A stretch of 64,000 bases of DNA from Ilyomonas sp963847085 (GTDB taxonomy: Bacteria; Bacteroidota; Bacteroidia; Chitinophagales; Chitinophagaceae), in contig CAWJYO010000009.1 in NCBI GenBank assembly GCA_963847085.1, forward strand, positions 682,001 through 746,000, in the 5' to 3' direction. The notes under the pieces were generated by a model that searched no databases, was not told the origin of the DNA, and saw only the letters and a list, made by a program, of their open reading frames with translations. Positions 44,009-53,671 of this stretch are shown here, in pieces. The position numbers and the translations under genes were made by a program. Position 1 is the stretch's first letter, and each line of letters opens with the position of its first letter.

Positions 44009-46427
44009 TTAAGAACCGCAAACCAAACAACCTTCCTGCATAGTGCAAACTGCGCCGGTAATTTCACCGCTTTCGGGGTCAACTGCTGGTGCTGCTGTTT
44101 GTACTGCTGCGGGCGTTGCACCTGCTATGGTATCGTTACCTGCCACCGCTTCCGGTATGGATGCTTTGTTCTTTTCAATCGTAAACTGCACAGCTTGTGT
44201 GGCAGCTTGTGTGCGCAGATAATACATGCCTGTTTTCAAACCTTTCTTCCATGCGTAGAAGTGCATTGAAGTAAGCTTGTTGGCAGTAGGACTTTCAACA
44301 AACAAATTCAACGACTGGCTTTGACAGATGTAAGCACCACGGTCGGCAGCCATGTCAATCAAATTGCGTTGTTTGATTTCCCAAACGGTTTTATACAACT
44401 CTTTAATGTCGGCAGGTATGCCTTCAATTTTTTGAATCGAGCCATTGGCAGCAATGATTTTATTTTTCATGCTATTGCTCCACAAGCCAAGACTAATTAG
44501 GTCTTTCAACAAATGCTTGTTTACAATAATAAACTCACCACTCAATACACGGCGCGTGTAAATGTTAGAAGTATAAGGCTCGAAGCATTCGTTATTACCC
44601 AGAATTTGAGAAGTGCTTGCCGTTGGCATCGGTGCAACCAGCAATGAGTTTCTTACACCATATTCCATCACTTCTTTGCGCAGCCCATCCCAATCATGGC
44701 GATCCGTTTGTTCAACACTCCACAAATCAAACTGGAATAAACCTTTTGAAAGAGGTGAGCCTTTAAACGTTGAATAGGCGCCTTCTATTTTTGCCAAATC
44801 TTTGCTTGCTGTCATAGCAGCAAAGTAGATGGTTTCAAAAATGTTTTTATTCAGCATCTTGGCGAGATCGCTTTCAAAAGGCAAGCGCAGCATGATGAAG
44901 GCATCTGCCAAACCCTGTATGCCCAAACCAATCGGGCGATGGCGCAGGTTGCTGTTGCGCGCTTCTTCAACAGGATAATAGTTGTTATCAATGATTTTAT
45001 TCAGGTTGCGTGTAACCTGGTATGTTACTTCGTATAGTTTTTCAAAATCAAACTTTCCTTCGCGCACAAAACAAGGCAACGCAATAGAAGCCAAATTACA
45101 AACCGCTACTTCATCAGGACTTGTGTATTCAATGATTTCGGTGCAAAGATTGGAACTCTTAATAGTTCCTAAATTTTGCTGGTTGCTTTTGCTGTTGGCA
45201 GCATCTTTATACAACAGATACGGCGTTCCGGTTTCTACCTGTGCTTCAACAATGGCAAACCAAAGTTCCTGCGCTTTGATGGTTTTGCGTGCACGTCCTT
45301 CCCGCTCATATCTTGCATACAATTCTTCAAATTCCTGGCTGTGGCATTCGTGCAAGCCCGGCGCTTCATTCGGGCAAAACAAACTCCAGTTGCCGTCTTC
45401 TTCAACGCGCTTCATAAACAAATCGGGTATCCACATGGCATAGAATAAATCGCGTGCCCGCATCTCTTCTTTACCATGATTTTTGCGCAAATCCAAAAAC
45501 TCAAACACATCTGCGTGCCAGGGTTCTAAATACACTGCAAAAGCGCCTTTGCGCTTGCCACCGCCCTGGTCAACATAACGCGCTGTATCGTTAAATACAC
45601 GCAACATTGGAATGATGCCATTGCTTGTTCCGTTGGTTCCGCCAATGTAGCTGCCTGTTGCACGGATGCCATGAATAGCGAGGCCAATGCCGCCTGCACT
45701 TTGCGAAATTTTTGCCGTTTGTTTTAAGGTATCGTAAATGCCGTCAATGCTGTCTTCTTTCATGGTTAACAAAAAGCAACTGCTCATTTGTGGCTTCGGC
45801 GTTCCTGCATTAAACAAGGTTGGTGTGGCATGAGTAAACCAACGCTCACTCATTAAGTTATATGTTTTAATGGCGCTGTCAATGTCTTCTTTATGAATAC
45901 CGATGGCAACGCGCATATACATGTGTTGCGGACGTTCTACAATTTTGCCATCCATGCGAAGCAGATATGATTTTTCGAGCGTTTTAAAACCGAAATAATC
46001 AAAGCCAAAATCGCGGTCGTAAATGATGGTGCTATCTAATAATTCCGCATTGTCCTGAATAATCTGATGTACATCATCAGCCAGCAACGGAAGCTTTCTT
46101 CCGGTAATCGGGTCAACATAATTGTACATTTTCTTCATCGTTTGTGAAAACGATTTGATAGTGTTTTTATGAAGATTGCTTACCGCAATGCGTGAAGCCA
46201 GTACGGCATAATCTGGATGCGTGGTAGTGAGTGATGCTGCAGTTTCAGCAGCGAGGTTATCCAATTCAGTTGTGGTTACACCATCGTAAATGCCATCCAC
46301 CACTTTCTTGGCAACTTCAATCACATTCACCAGCGCGACTTAAACCGTAAGATAGCTTTTGAATGCGTGCAGTGATTTTATCGAACTTTACGCTTTCTCT
46401 TTTTCCGTTTCTTTTAATGACGTGCAT
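44009..46427 (-). CDS. nrdA: Ribonucleoside-diphosphate reductase, large (alpha) subunit, N-terminal frameshift
   Basis: The main frame (773 residues from 46330) has the class I reductase core: FNAGTPKPQMSSCFLL, SQSAGGIGLAIHGIRATGS, NLCTEIIEY, the Tyr-Tyr/loop regions and the redox tail CLVCGS at the C-terminus. The true N-terminus lies upstream in another frame. From 46427 it reads MHVIKRNGKRESVKFDKITARIQKLSYGL, an ATP-cone domain, and breaks near 46340. One extra base or a two-base loss (CGCG for CGCGCG) would join it to VNVIEVAKKVV. It reduces ribonucleotides to deoxyribonucleotides with NrdB, encoded just upstream. Confidence 0.9.
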
Positions 46428-46480
46428 AACGAGTATTTTTTAGTTGGTAATTTTTATATCGTTTTTAGTAAGTATCGTTT

Positions 46481-47453
46481 TTAAAAATCCTCTTCAAGCG
46501 AGAATGACTGCGTTTCTTTTGTGCCTGCCATTACGCCTGCTTTTTGATAATCGCCCACTCGTTTTTCGAAGAAGTTGGTTTTACCTTGCAGCGAAATCAT
46601 CTCCATAAAATCAAACGGGTTAGTAGCATTAAACATTTTATCGTAACCCAATTCTCCTAACCAACGGTCGGCAACAAACTCAATGTATTGCTGCATCAGC
46701 TTCGCATTCATACCAATTAAATCAACCGGCAAGGCTTCGGTAATAAATTCTTTTTCAATCTGCACCGCATCGCTGATAATAGCATACACTTCGTCCTGCG
46801 AAAGCTTGTTGTTCAACATACTATAGAGCAAGCAGGCAAACTCGCAATGCAAACCTTCATCACGACTAATCAATTCGTTGCTGAATGTTAAGCCCGGCAT
46901 CAAGCCTCTTTTCTTTAGCCAGAAAATAGAGCAAAATGAACCGCTAAAAAAAATGCCTTCCACAGCAGCAAAAGCAACGAGGCGTTCAGCAAAGTTTCCA
47001 TTCTCAATCCAGCGCAATGCCCATTCCGCTTTTTTCTTTACAGCAGGTACGGTATCAATGGCATGAAACAATCTGTCTTTTTCCACCGGATCTTTTACAT
47101 ACGTGTCAATCAGCAAAGCATAGGTTTCAGAATGGATGTTCTCCATCATAATCTGAAAGCCATAAAAGCAACGTGCTTCAGGAAGTTGCACTTCGCTCAT
47201 GAAATTTACCGCAAGGTTTTCATTTACAATTCCATCGCTTGCTGCAAAAAACGCAAGCACATGAGAGATAAAATGACGCTCGCCATCGTTCAAGCTCGCC
47301 CAATCTTTCAAGTCAGCAACTCAAATCAATTTCTTCCGCTGTCCAGAAACTGGCTTCATGCTTTTTATACATCTGCCACACATCAGGATAGTTGATGGGA
47401 AGAATCACAAAGCGATCTTTGTTTTCCTGTAATAAAATCTCATTGTCCTGCAT
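46481..47453 (-). CDS. nrdB: Ribonucleoside-diphosphate reductase, small (beta) subunit, one frameshift
   Basis: The start at 47453 gives MQDNEILLQENKDRFVILP and continues with YKKHEASFWTAEEIDLS up to about 47320. The rest (KDWASLNDGERHFISHVLAFFAASDGIVNENL ... SRDEGLHCEFACLLY) continues in the +1 frame from there. Removing one T gives EIDLSADLKDW, exactly family-like. Di-iron ligands are visible in WTAEE, EARCFYGFQIMMENIHSE and DEGLHCEF. It supplies the radical cofactor for NrdA. The order nrdB-nrdA with a short gap indicates one operon. The break in an essential gene argues for a sequencing error. Confidence 0.9.
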
Positions 47454-47654
47454 ACACAAAAGGTTTGTTTTTATAAAATGAACCGCGATAAACAGCAGAG
47501 GCGACATCTTCTTATAACAGAAATCTGTTACTTAAAAAGAGAGCCATAAGCTGAATTATTTTGGTGGTTTTTCTTATCGTTTTGCTCCGTTAGAAAAGCG
47601 GATACAAGATTACGAAGGTTGGAAATGATAGAGAAGGAATAGATAATAACGCTC

Positions 47655-47663
47655 TGTGGATAA
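47655..47663 (-). promoter_or_regulatory. Perfect DnaA box upstream of nrdB
   Basis: Read on the minus strand it is TTATCCACA, the consensus DnaA-binding nonamer, about 200 bases before the nrdB start. DnaA control of nrd genes is established in Escherichia coli; here it is inferred. Confidence 0.4.
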
Positions 47664-47893
47664 GAAACTTGGGTTTGTTTAATTGAAATATAAACGATTG
47701 ATTTACAGTTAATTTTTGGTTTTGTCGTAAAAGATATGCACAATCAATTGTTGATAAATTAGTTTGGCATTGTGTTAATCAATTTCATTGGTATATTTTT
47801 TCAAAACTGCGAACGTGTAGAAACTGAGGAAAATATCCAACAACAGCTTTATGCCAAAATTTTTAGGAAGTTATCCATATTACACAAAATCGT

Positions 47894-47930
47894 GCAAAAA
47901 CAAAAATGGCTTCCGAAAAGAAGCCATTTT
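47894..47930 (-). terminator. Terminator of the TlpA-like gene
   Basis: Read on the minus strand, AAAATGGCTTC / GAAGCCATTTT (11-bp perfect stem, six-base loop) is followed by TTTTTGTTTTTGC. It lies 24 bases after the stop of the thioredoxin-like gene. Confidence 0.85.
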
Positions 47931-47953
47931 ATATTGAAACAGATGAATAAAAT

Positions 47954-49069
47954 TTATTGTAACACCTGCGCTAATTTTTCTTCTAAAGCTGTACCGCGTA
48001 AACTGCTGGCAATGATGTTTCCGTTAGGGTCAATCAACACATTAAACGGAATGCCATCGAAGCCATAAGCCTTTACTGCATCGCTGTCCCACATCTTCAG
48101 ATCGCTCATGTGGTTCCATGCCAGGCCATCTTTGGAAATGGCGCTTTTCCAGGCTTGTTTATCATTGTCCAAAGACACACCGAGAATTGTAAAATTTTTG
48201 TTTTTGTACTTATTGTAAGCCGCTACTACATTGGGGTTTTCAGCACGACAGGGACCACACCAGCTTGCCCAAAAATCAACCAACAAATACTTGCCTTTAA
48301 AATCACTGATGCTGACGTTCTTACCATTCACATCCTGCATGGTAAGGTTAGGCGCAGGCTTGCCAGTGAGTGCGTAATTTTTAGGCTGGCTGTTGTTGGC
48401 CATCTCAGTTAGTTTTTGCTTTAAAACCTGCAAGCCTGTACTGCCTTTAAAGCGGTTAGAAGCTGAGGTTACCAACGTTACCATATCGTCAGGTGGCATC
48501 ATACCTGCAGGTATTTGGCTAATGGCAAAATAAACAGCAGCCGGGCTTGGCGCTTTGTTGATATAATCTTTAATGAAAGCATTCAACGAAGTCAGTTGTT
48601 GTTGAAATGCCTGCTTGGCAGAATCGGTTGCAGCAGGAGCGCTTGCTGTCTGGTAAGCAACGCCAACCATAGAATCTTTTTTCACATAGTTGTCCATAAA
48701 GCTGTAAATGCTTTTGGTAGCAGCCGAATTTTGAATGTCGGGATGACGAAAATTAACCGAATCCATATTGATGGTAATATCATCGTTGTCATTAACAAAA
48801 ATTGCCTGCGGACCCGTGAGGACGCCAACGATGTACAAGCCTTCTTCCTTGCCAATGGTATGCAGTTTATATGAGCCATCATCGCCGAGTGTGGCAGAGT
48901 CAACAATTTGCAATTGCGTGCCTTCAAACGGGAATTGTTGCAGATATACCAATTGTTTTTTTACACCTTTTATTTTACCACTTACTTCAAACTGTCCATT
49001 GCTGTTTTTTTGTTTGCAGGCGAGTAGTGAAAACACAATTATGCCTGCTAATAAAATTGTTTTATTCAT
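47954..49069 (-). CDS. TlpA-like thioredoxin-domain lipoprotein with N-terminal DUF4369
   Basis: The 371-residue product begins MNKTILLAGIIVFSLLACKQK, a lipoprotein signal (LLAC). Residues of about 28-125 form a DUF4369-type beta domain (GQFEVSGKIKGVKKQLVYLQQ). Helices follow to about 220, then a TlpA/ResA-like thioredoxin domain with FWASWCGPCRAENP and the cis-Pro region GIPFNVLIDPNGNI. It is likely a periplasmic, membrane-tethered thiol-disulfide reductase. Such proteins serve cytochrome or envelope protein maturation; the partner is unknown. A good terminator follows it. Confidence 0.88.
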   Translation of the reverse strand: MNKTILLAGIIVFSLLACKQKNSNGQFEVSGKIKGVKKQLVYLQQFPFEGTQLQIVDSATLGDDGSYKLHTIGKEEGLYIVGVLTGPQAIFVNDNDDITINMDSVNFRHPDIQNSAATKSIYSFMDNYVKKDSMVGVAYQTASAPAATDSAKQAFQQQLTSLNAFIKDYINKAPSPAAVYFAISQIPAGMMPPDDMVTLVTSASNRFKGSTGLQVLKQKLTEMANNSQPKNYALTGKPAPNLTMQDVNGKNVSISDFKGKYLLVDFWASWCGPCRAENPNVVAAYNKYKNKNFTILGVSLDNDKQAWKSAISKDGLAWNHMSDLKMWDSDAVKAYGFDGIPFNVLIDPNGNIIASSLRGTALEEKLAQVLQ

Positions 49070-49120
49070 GTTTTTTTTGTTCGAATTTTTTATAATTTCT
49101 ATTTAGAAGTGAGTTTGGTT

Positions 49121-50567
49121 TTACACCAATTTTTGTTGCAACAATTCAGTTACCATTTTCGGGTCGGCTTTGCCTTTACTCTTTTTCTTCACTTCACCCA
49201 CAAACAAACCGATCAGGCCCTTCTTTCCCTTTTTGTATTCGCTTACTTTATCAGGCATGTTAGCAATCACTTCAGCCACCCAGCTTTCAATCTCGTTGCT
49301 ATCAGTTGTTTGCAGTAAATTCAAATCGGCTGCAACCTGCGCCGGTGTTATGCTTTCGGCCCCAATCAAAACGGGTAAAATGCGCTGCGAAGCAACGGAG
49401 AAATTCACCTTGCCATCTTCCACCATTTGCAGCAAAGAAGTCAATTGCAAAGGTGATAAAGTGAACTGCGCAAATGAAATGGCTTTATCGTTTACATATT
49501 GTTTCAATGGCCCGTTTATCCAGTTGGCAGCGGCTTTGTAATGCGAGGTATGTTCTATCAGTTTTTCGTACCAATCGCTCACATCTTTCTCAGCGCAAAG
49601 CTGTGCAGCATCGTATTCGCTCAACCCAAAACCTTTGTATTTTTCCATCAACTGATAAGGCAACTGTGGTTGTTTTTCTTTTATATTTTGGATGAACGAT
49701 TCGCTCAACTGAAACGGCGATAAATCGGGTTCGGGAAAGTAACGATAATCGTTCGCTTCTTCTTTATCGCGAATGGCAAATGTGGTATCGTTTGATGCGT
49801 CGAAACTGCGTGTTTGCTGAACAATTGGGTTTCCTTTTTCCAACATAAGGCTCATGCGTTCAATCTCAAATTCTATCGCTTTTTTTACATTGCGAATTGA
49901 ATTCAAATTCTTCACTTCTACCTTTGTTCCCAGTTTTGTTTCGCCCTTTAAACGTACTGAAACATTGGCATCGCAACGAAGGCTGCCTTCTTCCATATTG
50001 CCATCGCAGATGCCCAGCCAGCGCACCAAACGGCGCACTTCGGTAACATATTGATACGCTTCATTCGGCACTGAACAAATCCGGCTCCGTAACAATTTCA
50101 ATCAGCGGCGTTCCGGCACGGTTTAAATCAATGCAAGTGTAATTATCATCGGCATCATGAATGCTTTTACCGGCATCTTCTTCTAAATGAATGCGGTTCA
50201 ACTGCACATTACGCAAGCCGTTTTCTGTTTTGATTTGCACAGTTCCGCCTTTGCAAATGGGCGTTGTGTGTTGCGAAATCTGATAGCCTTTGGGAAGATC
50301 GGGATAGAAATAATTTTTGCGTGCAAAATAGTTGTAGCGTTCTATTGTGCAGTTGCAGGCAAGCCCCATTTTAATGGCATACTCAACTGCTTTTTTGTTT
50401 GTTTTTGGCAATGTTCCGGGGTGGCCCAAAGTTATGGGACTCACCTGCGTGTTGGGAGGCGCACCAAACGCTGTGCTATCGCCGCAGAACAACTTGCTGA
50501 CAGTGGCTAACTGCGCATGAATTTCCAGGCCTATTACCGCTTCGTATTTATCAAATGGGTTCATCAA
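49121..50567 (-). CDS. gatB: Asp-tRNA(Asn)/Glu-tRNA(Gln) amidotransferase subunit B, one frameshift
   Basis: The first part (MNPFDKYEAVIGLEIHAQLATVSKLFCGDS ... GTPLIEIVTEPDLFSAE) stops at about 50061. The remainder (EAYQYVTEVRRLVRWLGICDGNMEEGSLRCDANVSVR ... to the YqeY-like helical tail) is in the +1 frame. Deleting one T (A on the + strand at 50063) restores SAEEAYQY, matching GatB of other bacteria without gap or extra residue. GatB with GatA and GatC amidates misacylated Glu-tRNA(Gln) or Asp-tRNA(Asn). As the gene is usually essential, the break is most likely a consensus error. About 482 residues in total, normal for the family. Confidence 0.9.
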
Positions 50568-50672
50568 TCAATACATGATAAAGGGCGTAAAGGTATTGAT
50601 TGCAGCAGGAATATAACTCTGATTAACTATTTTTTGCGATGAAACCAAAAGCAGCAACTGTTATATGCAACT

Positions 50673-51098
50673 TTAAAAGTTAGACGTGGTAACCACCACC
50701 TGCGGACCCGGCGCCAATATATTGACATCATCTTCAGCTGTGATAAAAATGCGCTTTGGTTTTCTGGATGATGTTGCATTGAGTGAGGCTGTATAGCCAC
50801 GTTTTAAAAAGCTGCGCGAGGTTGCCAACTGCCCTATATTGAACACGCCGTTGCCTGCTTCATTCCAAACAACGTATGCTTTTTTAGCTGGTATCAGGTT
50901 ATCGGGCGGCGTTAAATCTCTTATATACACGTTGATTGAGTAGTTGTTGTTTTGGTCTTTTTTTACTTTTACTCTACCGTTTGCAGATGGCACTACAACC
51001 GATTTTTCAAACGCTCTTTTATGCGAGCAGGAAGCAAACAATAACGCTGCGATAAAAAGAATGGAAAGACTTGAGGCAAAAAAAGCAGAATGTTTCAT
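50673..51098 (-). CDS. Small lipoprotein of unknown function
   Basis: The 141-residue product begins MKHSAFFASSLSILFIAALL, then FASCSHKR, a lipoprotein signal with Cys at about 24. The mature domain has strand-rich sequence (NGRVKVKKDQNNNYSINVYIRDLTPPDNL ... KAYVVWNEAGNGVFNIGQL ... PKRIFITAEDD) that resembles an anti-sigma-factor-type or Ig-like periplasmic domain. This is only an impression. No clear neighbour link. Confidence 0.6.
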   Translation of the reverse strand: MKHSAFFASSLSILFIAALLFASCSHKRAFEKSVVVPSANGRVKVKKDQNNNYSINVYIRDLTPPDNLIPAKKAYVVWNEAGNGVFNIGQLATSRSFLKRGYTASLNATSSRKPKRIFITAEDDVNILAPGPQVVVTTSNF

Positions 51099-51450
51099 GG
51101 TTTTGTTTTTACATTGATTGTAATATTCGTGGCGATAAATTTACAACAATCTTGTCGCGACAATATGAAAACATTTTGGTATGGATGTAAAAGAATAGCA
51201 GCAGTTGTTTTGTTGTTTCTCTTCTTTACAATAAAAACAAAACAACACTACTATATAAATTGCCGATTTTAAAAGACAGTTTAGTGTTTTATTCAGTGAA
51301 ATTAAAATCGTTCGCGTCAGCCAATAGCAAGCTTTTTAACTGTAGATTGATCAAAAACAAGTGATGCGGTTGATTGATAAATCATATTGCTTTTTTGTGG
51401 CGGATGATTTGGCACGATATATAGTATTTTAATTATTGATAAAACAACAG
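51099..51450. other. Intergenic region without a recognisable gene
   Basis: The 352 bases between the divergent lipoprotein and response-regulator genes are AT-rich and hold two TTTGTTTTT/AAAAACAAA nonamers (51104 and 51225). A short frame from 51165 with a hydrophobic stretch was judged too weak to call. Promoters for both neighbours presumably lie here. Confidence 0.5.
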
Positions 51451-51831
51451 ATGGTGAGAAAGCTTTTTATAGTTGATGATGATTACGATATACTGTTATC
51501 GCTCAGTATCTGGTTCAAGAAAATGGGCTACGAAGTAGATACATTTGAAAATGGGCGAAACTTGTTTGCCGCTTTACAGCAAACGGTTCCCGATTTGATT
51601 TTGCTCGATATTAATCTGCAGGGCGAAGATGGCAGAGACGTATGTAAACAAATAAAAACAAACGTCGCTTCTAATTGTCCTGTTATTTTGTTTTCAGCCA
51701 ATTATCCTGCCCTGGAAGGTTATAGCGAACGGTATGCAGATGGCATTTTGCACAAGCCTTTCGATTTGCAGGAAGTCTTGCAAATGGTGAAGTCGCACCT
51801 GCCTTCTGAGCACAACGGAAAAATTGCGTAA
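51451..51831 (+). CDS. Single-domain response regulator (receiver)
   Basis: The start at 51451 (MVRKLFIVDDDYDILLSLSIWF) gives 126 residues, exactly one CheY-like receiver. The acidic pocket is DDD at residues 8-10, the phospho-acceptor Asp is in LILLDINLQGEDG, and the conserved Ser/Thr and Lys are in VILFSANYP and ILHKPFDLQEV. There is no output domain, so it must act through a partner such as a hybrid kinase or phosphorelay. No histidine kinase gene is adjacent. Confidence 0.9.
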   Translation: MVRKLFIVDDDYDILLSLSIWFKKMGYEVDTFENGRNLFAALQQTVPDLILLDINLQGEDGRDVCKQIKTNVASNCPVILFSANYPALEGYSERYADGILHKPFDLQEVLQMVKSHLPSEHNGKIA

Positions 51832-51943
51832 AAACAAACCCCGCTTCCTCACTCTTGAATCTTATTATTTCTTGTCTCTTGTACCTTGTTTTTTGTTTCT
51901 TTTCCGCTGGTATTGTTTTTGAAACTTCAACACAAACATTTTT

Positions 51944-52177
51944 ATGAGCACATACAGAGTTTTATTCGATAGCAAAAAGCTGGTTTCTGTTACCCGCACC
52001 CAACAAGATACGCCAGCCAACGATACATTTTTGGAAGAAACCACCGGCGAAACAATATGGGCAACCCTTGAAGCCGAAACCGATGAAGAAGCGCAGGAGA
52101 AAGCAGAGCGTTTGGAAACCGAATTGCAAACACGGCAAACGAAAGAAACCATCCGGCAAAAAGAAAATTCTCAGTAA
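51944..52177 (+). CDS. Small acidic protein of unknown function
   Basis: The 77-residue product has an N-terminal beta-like part (MSTYRVLFDSKKLVSVTRTQQ) and a long charged helix (EAETDEEAQEKAERLETELQTRQTKETIRQKENSQ). No transmembrane segment or signal is present. The family was not recognised. It lies 112 bases after the response regulator on the same strand and might be linked to it. Confidence 0.5.
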   Translation: MSTYRVLFDSKKLVSVTRTQQDTPANDTFLEETTGETIWATLEAETDEEAQEKAERLETELQTRQTKETIRQKENSQ

Positions 52178-52360
52178 AAGAAAAGGGTTGTTTTTCATAC
52201 AAAACCAAAGGCCGTCTTTAGCAGGATGGCTTTTTGTTTTGTCTCAATTCTTCAACTCAACGAAAAAAAGCAATACTAAAACTTGCTAAGCAAAATGTAA
52301 CAGAACTAAAATACTTAATCGAACTTAGCATTGCTTTTCAGGTTCCTCAATGCTTCCTTC

Positions 52361-53492
52361 ATGAACTCTTCCACCGTTTTAATTGTTGGCGCAAGCGTCG
52401 CAGGTTTGGCTTGTGCGGCTGCCTTGCAGAAGTGCGGCATTGATTATATCATCATTGAAAAAGAAGCGCAGATTGCAACGCCATGGCGCAACCATTACGA
52501 GCGATTGCACTTGCACACCGATAAAGGATTGTCTTCATTGCCTTATAAAAAATGGGATAATAAAACGCCGCTTTATCCATCGCGCCGGCAAGTGATTGAT
52601 TATTTAGAAAACTATCGTGATGAATTTGACATTCAACCTCATTTCAACACAGAAGCAATATCTATACAAAAACAAAACGAAAGCTGGATTACAACAACCA
52701 CCATCAACATACATTTCAATCAAAATATATTATCATCGCAACAGGTGCATTTAATAAACCAAAATTGTTTTATTGCACAGGGCTTGACACCTTTCCGGGA
52801 ACGGTCATTCACAGCAGTAAATACCGCACAGGAAAGATCTATCAAAAACAAAATGTGCTGGTAGTTGGCTTTGGCAATTCGGCTGCCGAAATTGCACTTG
52901 ATTTGTATGAGCAAGGCGCTCATCCTTCGCTTTCTGTTCGCTCTGCTGTAAACATTATTCCGCGCGATTTAGCAGGCATTCCTATTCTTCGTTTCAGTTT
53001 GTTTTTGTCGAAATTTTCGCCTCTTCATGGCAGATGCAATTGTGAGCCGTTTTGATGCGATTAAAATGGGGCAATATTGAAAAGCTGGGTTTGAAAAAAA
53101 TAAGGTATGGTGTGTTTGCGCAAATTGAAAAATACGGCTCAATTCCAGTGATTGATGTGGGCACGCTTCAACAGATCAAAGAAGAGCACATCGCTGTTTT
53201 TGATGACATTGATTTTGTGCAAAACCAAACGGTTCATTTTAAAAGCGGAAAAGAGAAAGAATTTGATGCAATCGTTGCTGCTGTTGGTTTTGAACGAAAT
53301 GATACAGCTATTCTTGCTGTTGATGCCAATCGTTTTTTGGACGCAAGATTGAGCATTAAGGAGCAACGTCATTTTGGTAAAGATGGTTTGTACTTTTGCG
53401 GTTTTCATATCAGCCCAACCGGCTTGATTCGGGAGATTTCTTTTGAAGCAAAAAAGATTGCTAAAGACATTGCAAAAAGCAGTAAAGCGTAA
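52361..53492 (+). CDS. Flavin-containing monooxygenase-like (FAD/NAD(P)-binding) protein, three frameshifts
   Basis: The start at 52361 (MNSSTVLIVGASVAGLACAAALQKCG) gives an FAD-binding Rossmann GxGxxG-like motif, followed by PWRNHYERLHLHTDKGLSSLPY. The continuation in other frames carries IIIATGAFNKPK, GTVIHSSKYRTGKIYQKQNVLVVGFGNSAAEIALDL (the NADPH-binding site) and FCGFHISPTGLIREI. Breaks lie near 52700-52720 (one base lost or two gained), 53025 and 53065 (each one base gained, the latter in AAAA). Rejoined, it is about 375 residues, the usual size of YUCCA-like bacterial FMOs. The substrate is unknown. It is either a decaying gene or hit by assembly errors. Confidence 0.65.
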
Positions 53493-53609
53493 TGAAATAT
53501 GTGGCATACAATCAACCACAAATTGTTGATTTAGGATTGATGATTTGTGATTGATGAAAACCTTGCCGGCAAAGGATTGTAGTAATTATTTCATCAGAAA
53601 AAAATGGGC

Positions 53610-53649
53610 AAAAACAAAAGCCACTCAAATTTGAATGGCTTTTGTTTTT
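53610..53649. terminator. Bidirectional terminator between flavoprotein and M16 peptidase genes
   Basis: A 20-bp palindrome with a single mismatch (AAAAACAAAAGCCA.TCAAA and its complement) has A/T-rich ends giving a U tract both ways. The two genes converge on it. Confidence 0.85.
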
Positions 53650-53671
53650 ATACAAATTTTTATTTGTCCAT

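Larger units (their letters stand above)
47454..47953. other. Intergenic region upstream of nrdBA with DnaA-box-like sites
   Basis: No gene is visible in these 500 AT-rich bases. They hold TGTGGATAA at 47655-47663 (exact reverse complement of TTATCCACA), TGTTGATAA at 47749-47757 (one mismatch) and TTATCCATA at 47871-47879 (one mismatch), plus a terminator next to the TlpA-like gene. Confidence 0.5.

Noticed and set aside
47454..47953. Replication origin oriC
   Set aside because: Only one perfect and two imperfect DnaA boxes are seen, with no dnaA or dnaN nearby and no skew information.
51090..51272. 60-codon frame with a hydrophobic stretch upstream of the response regulator
   Set aside because: It starts inside the divergent lipoprotein gene's first codons, has no recognisable features besides hydrophobicity, and no supporting signals.
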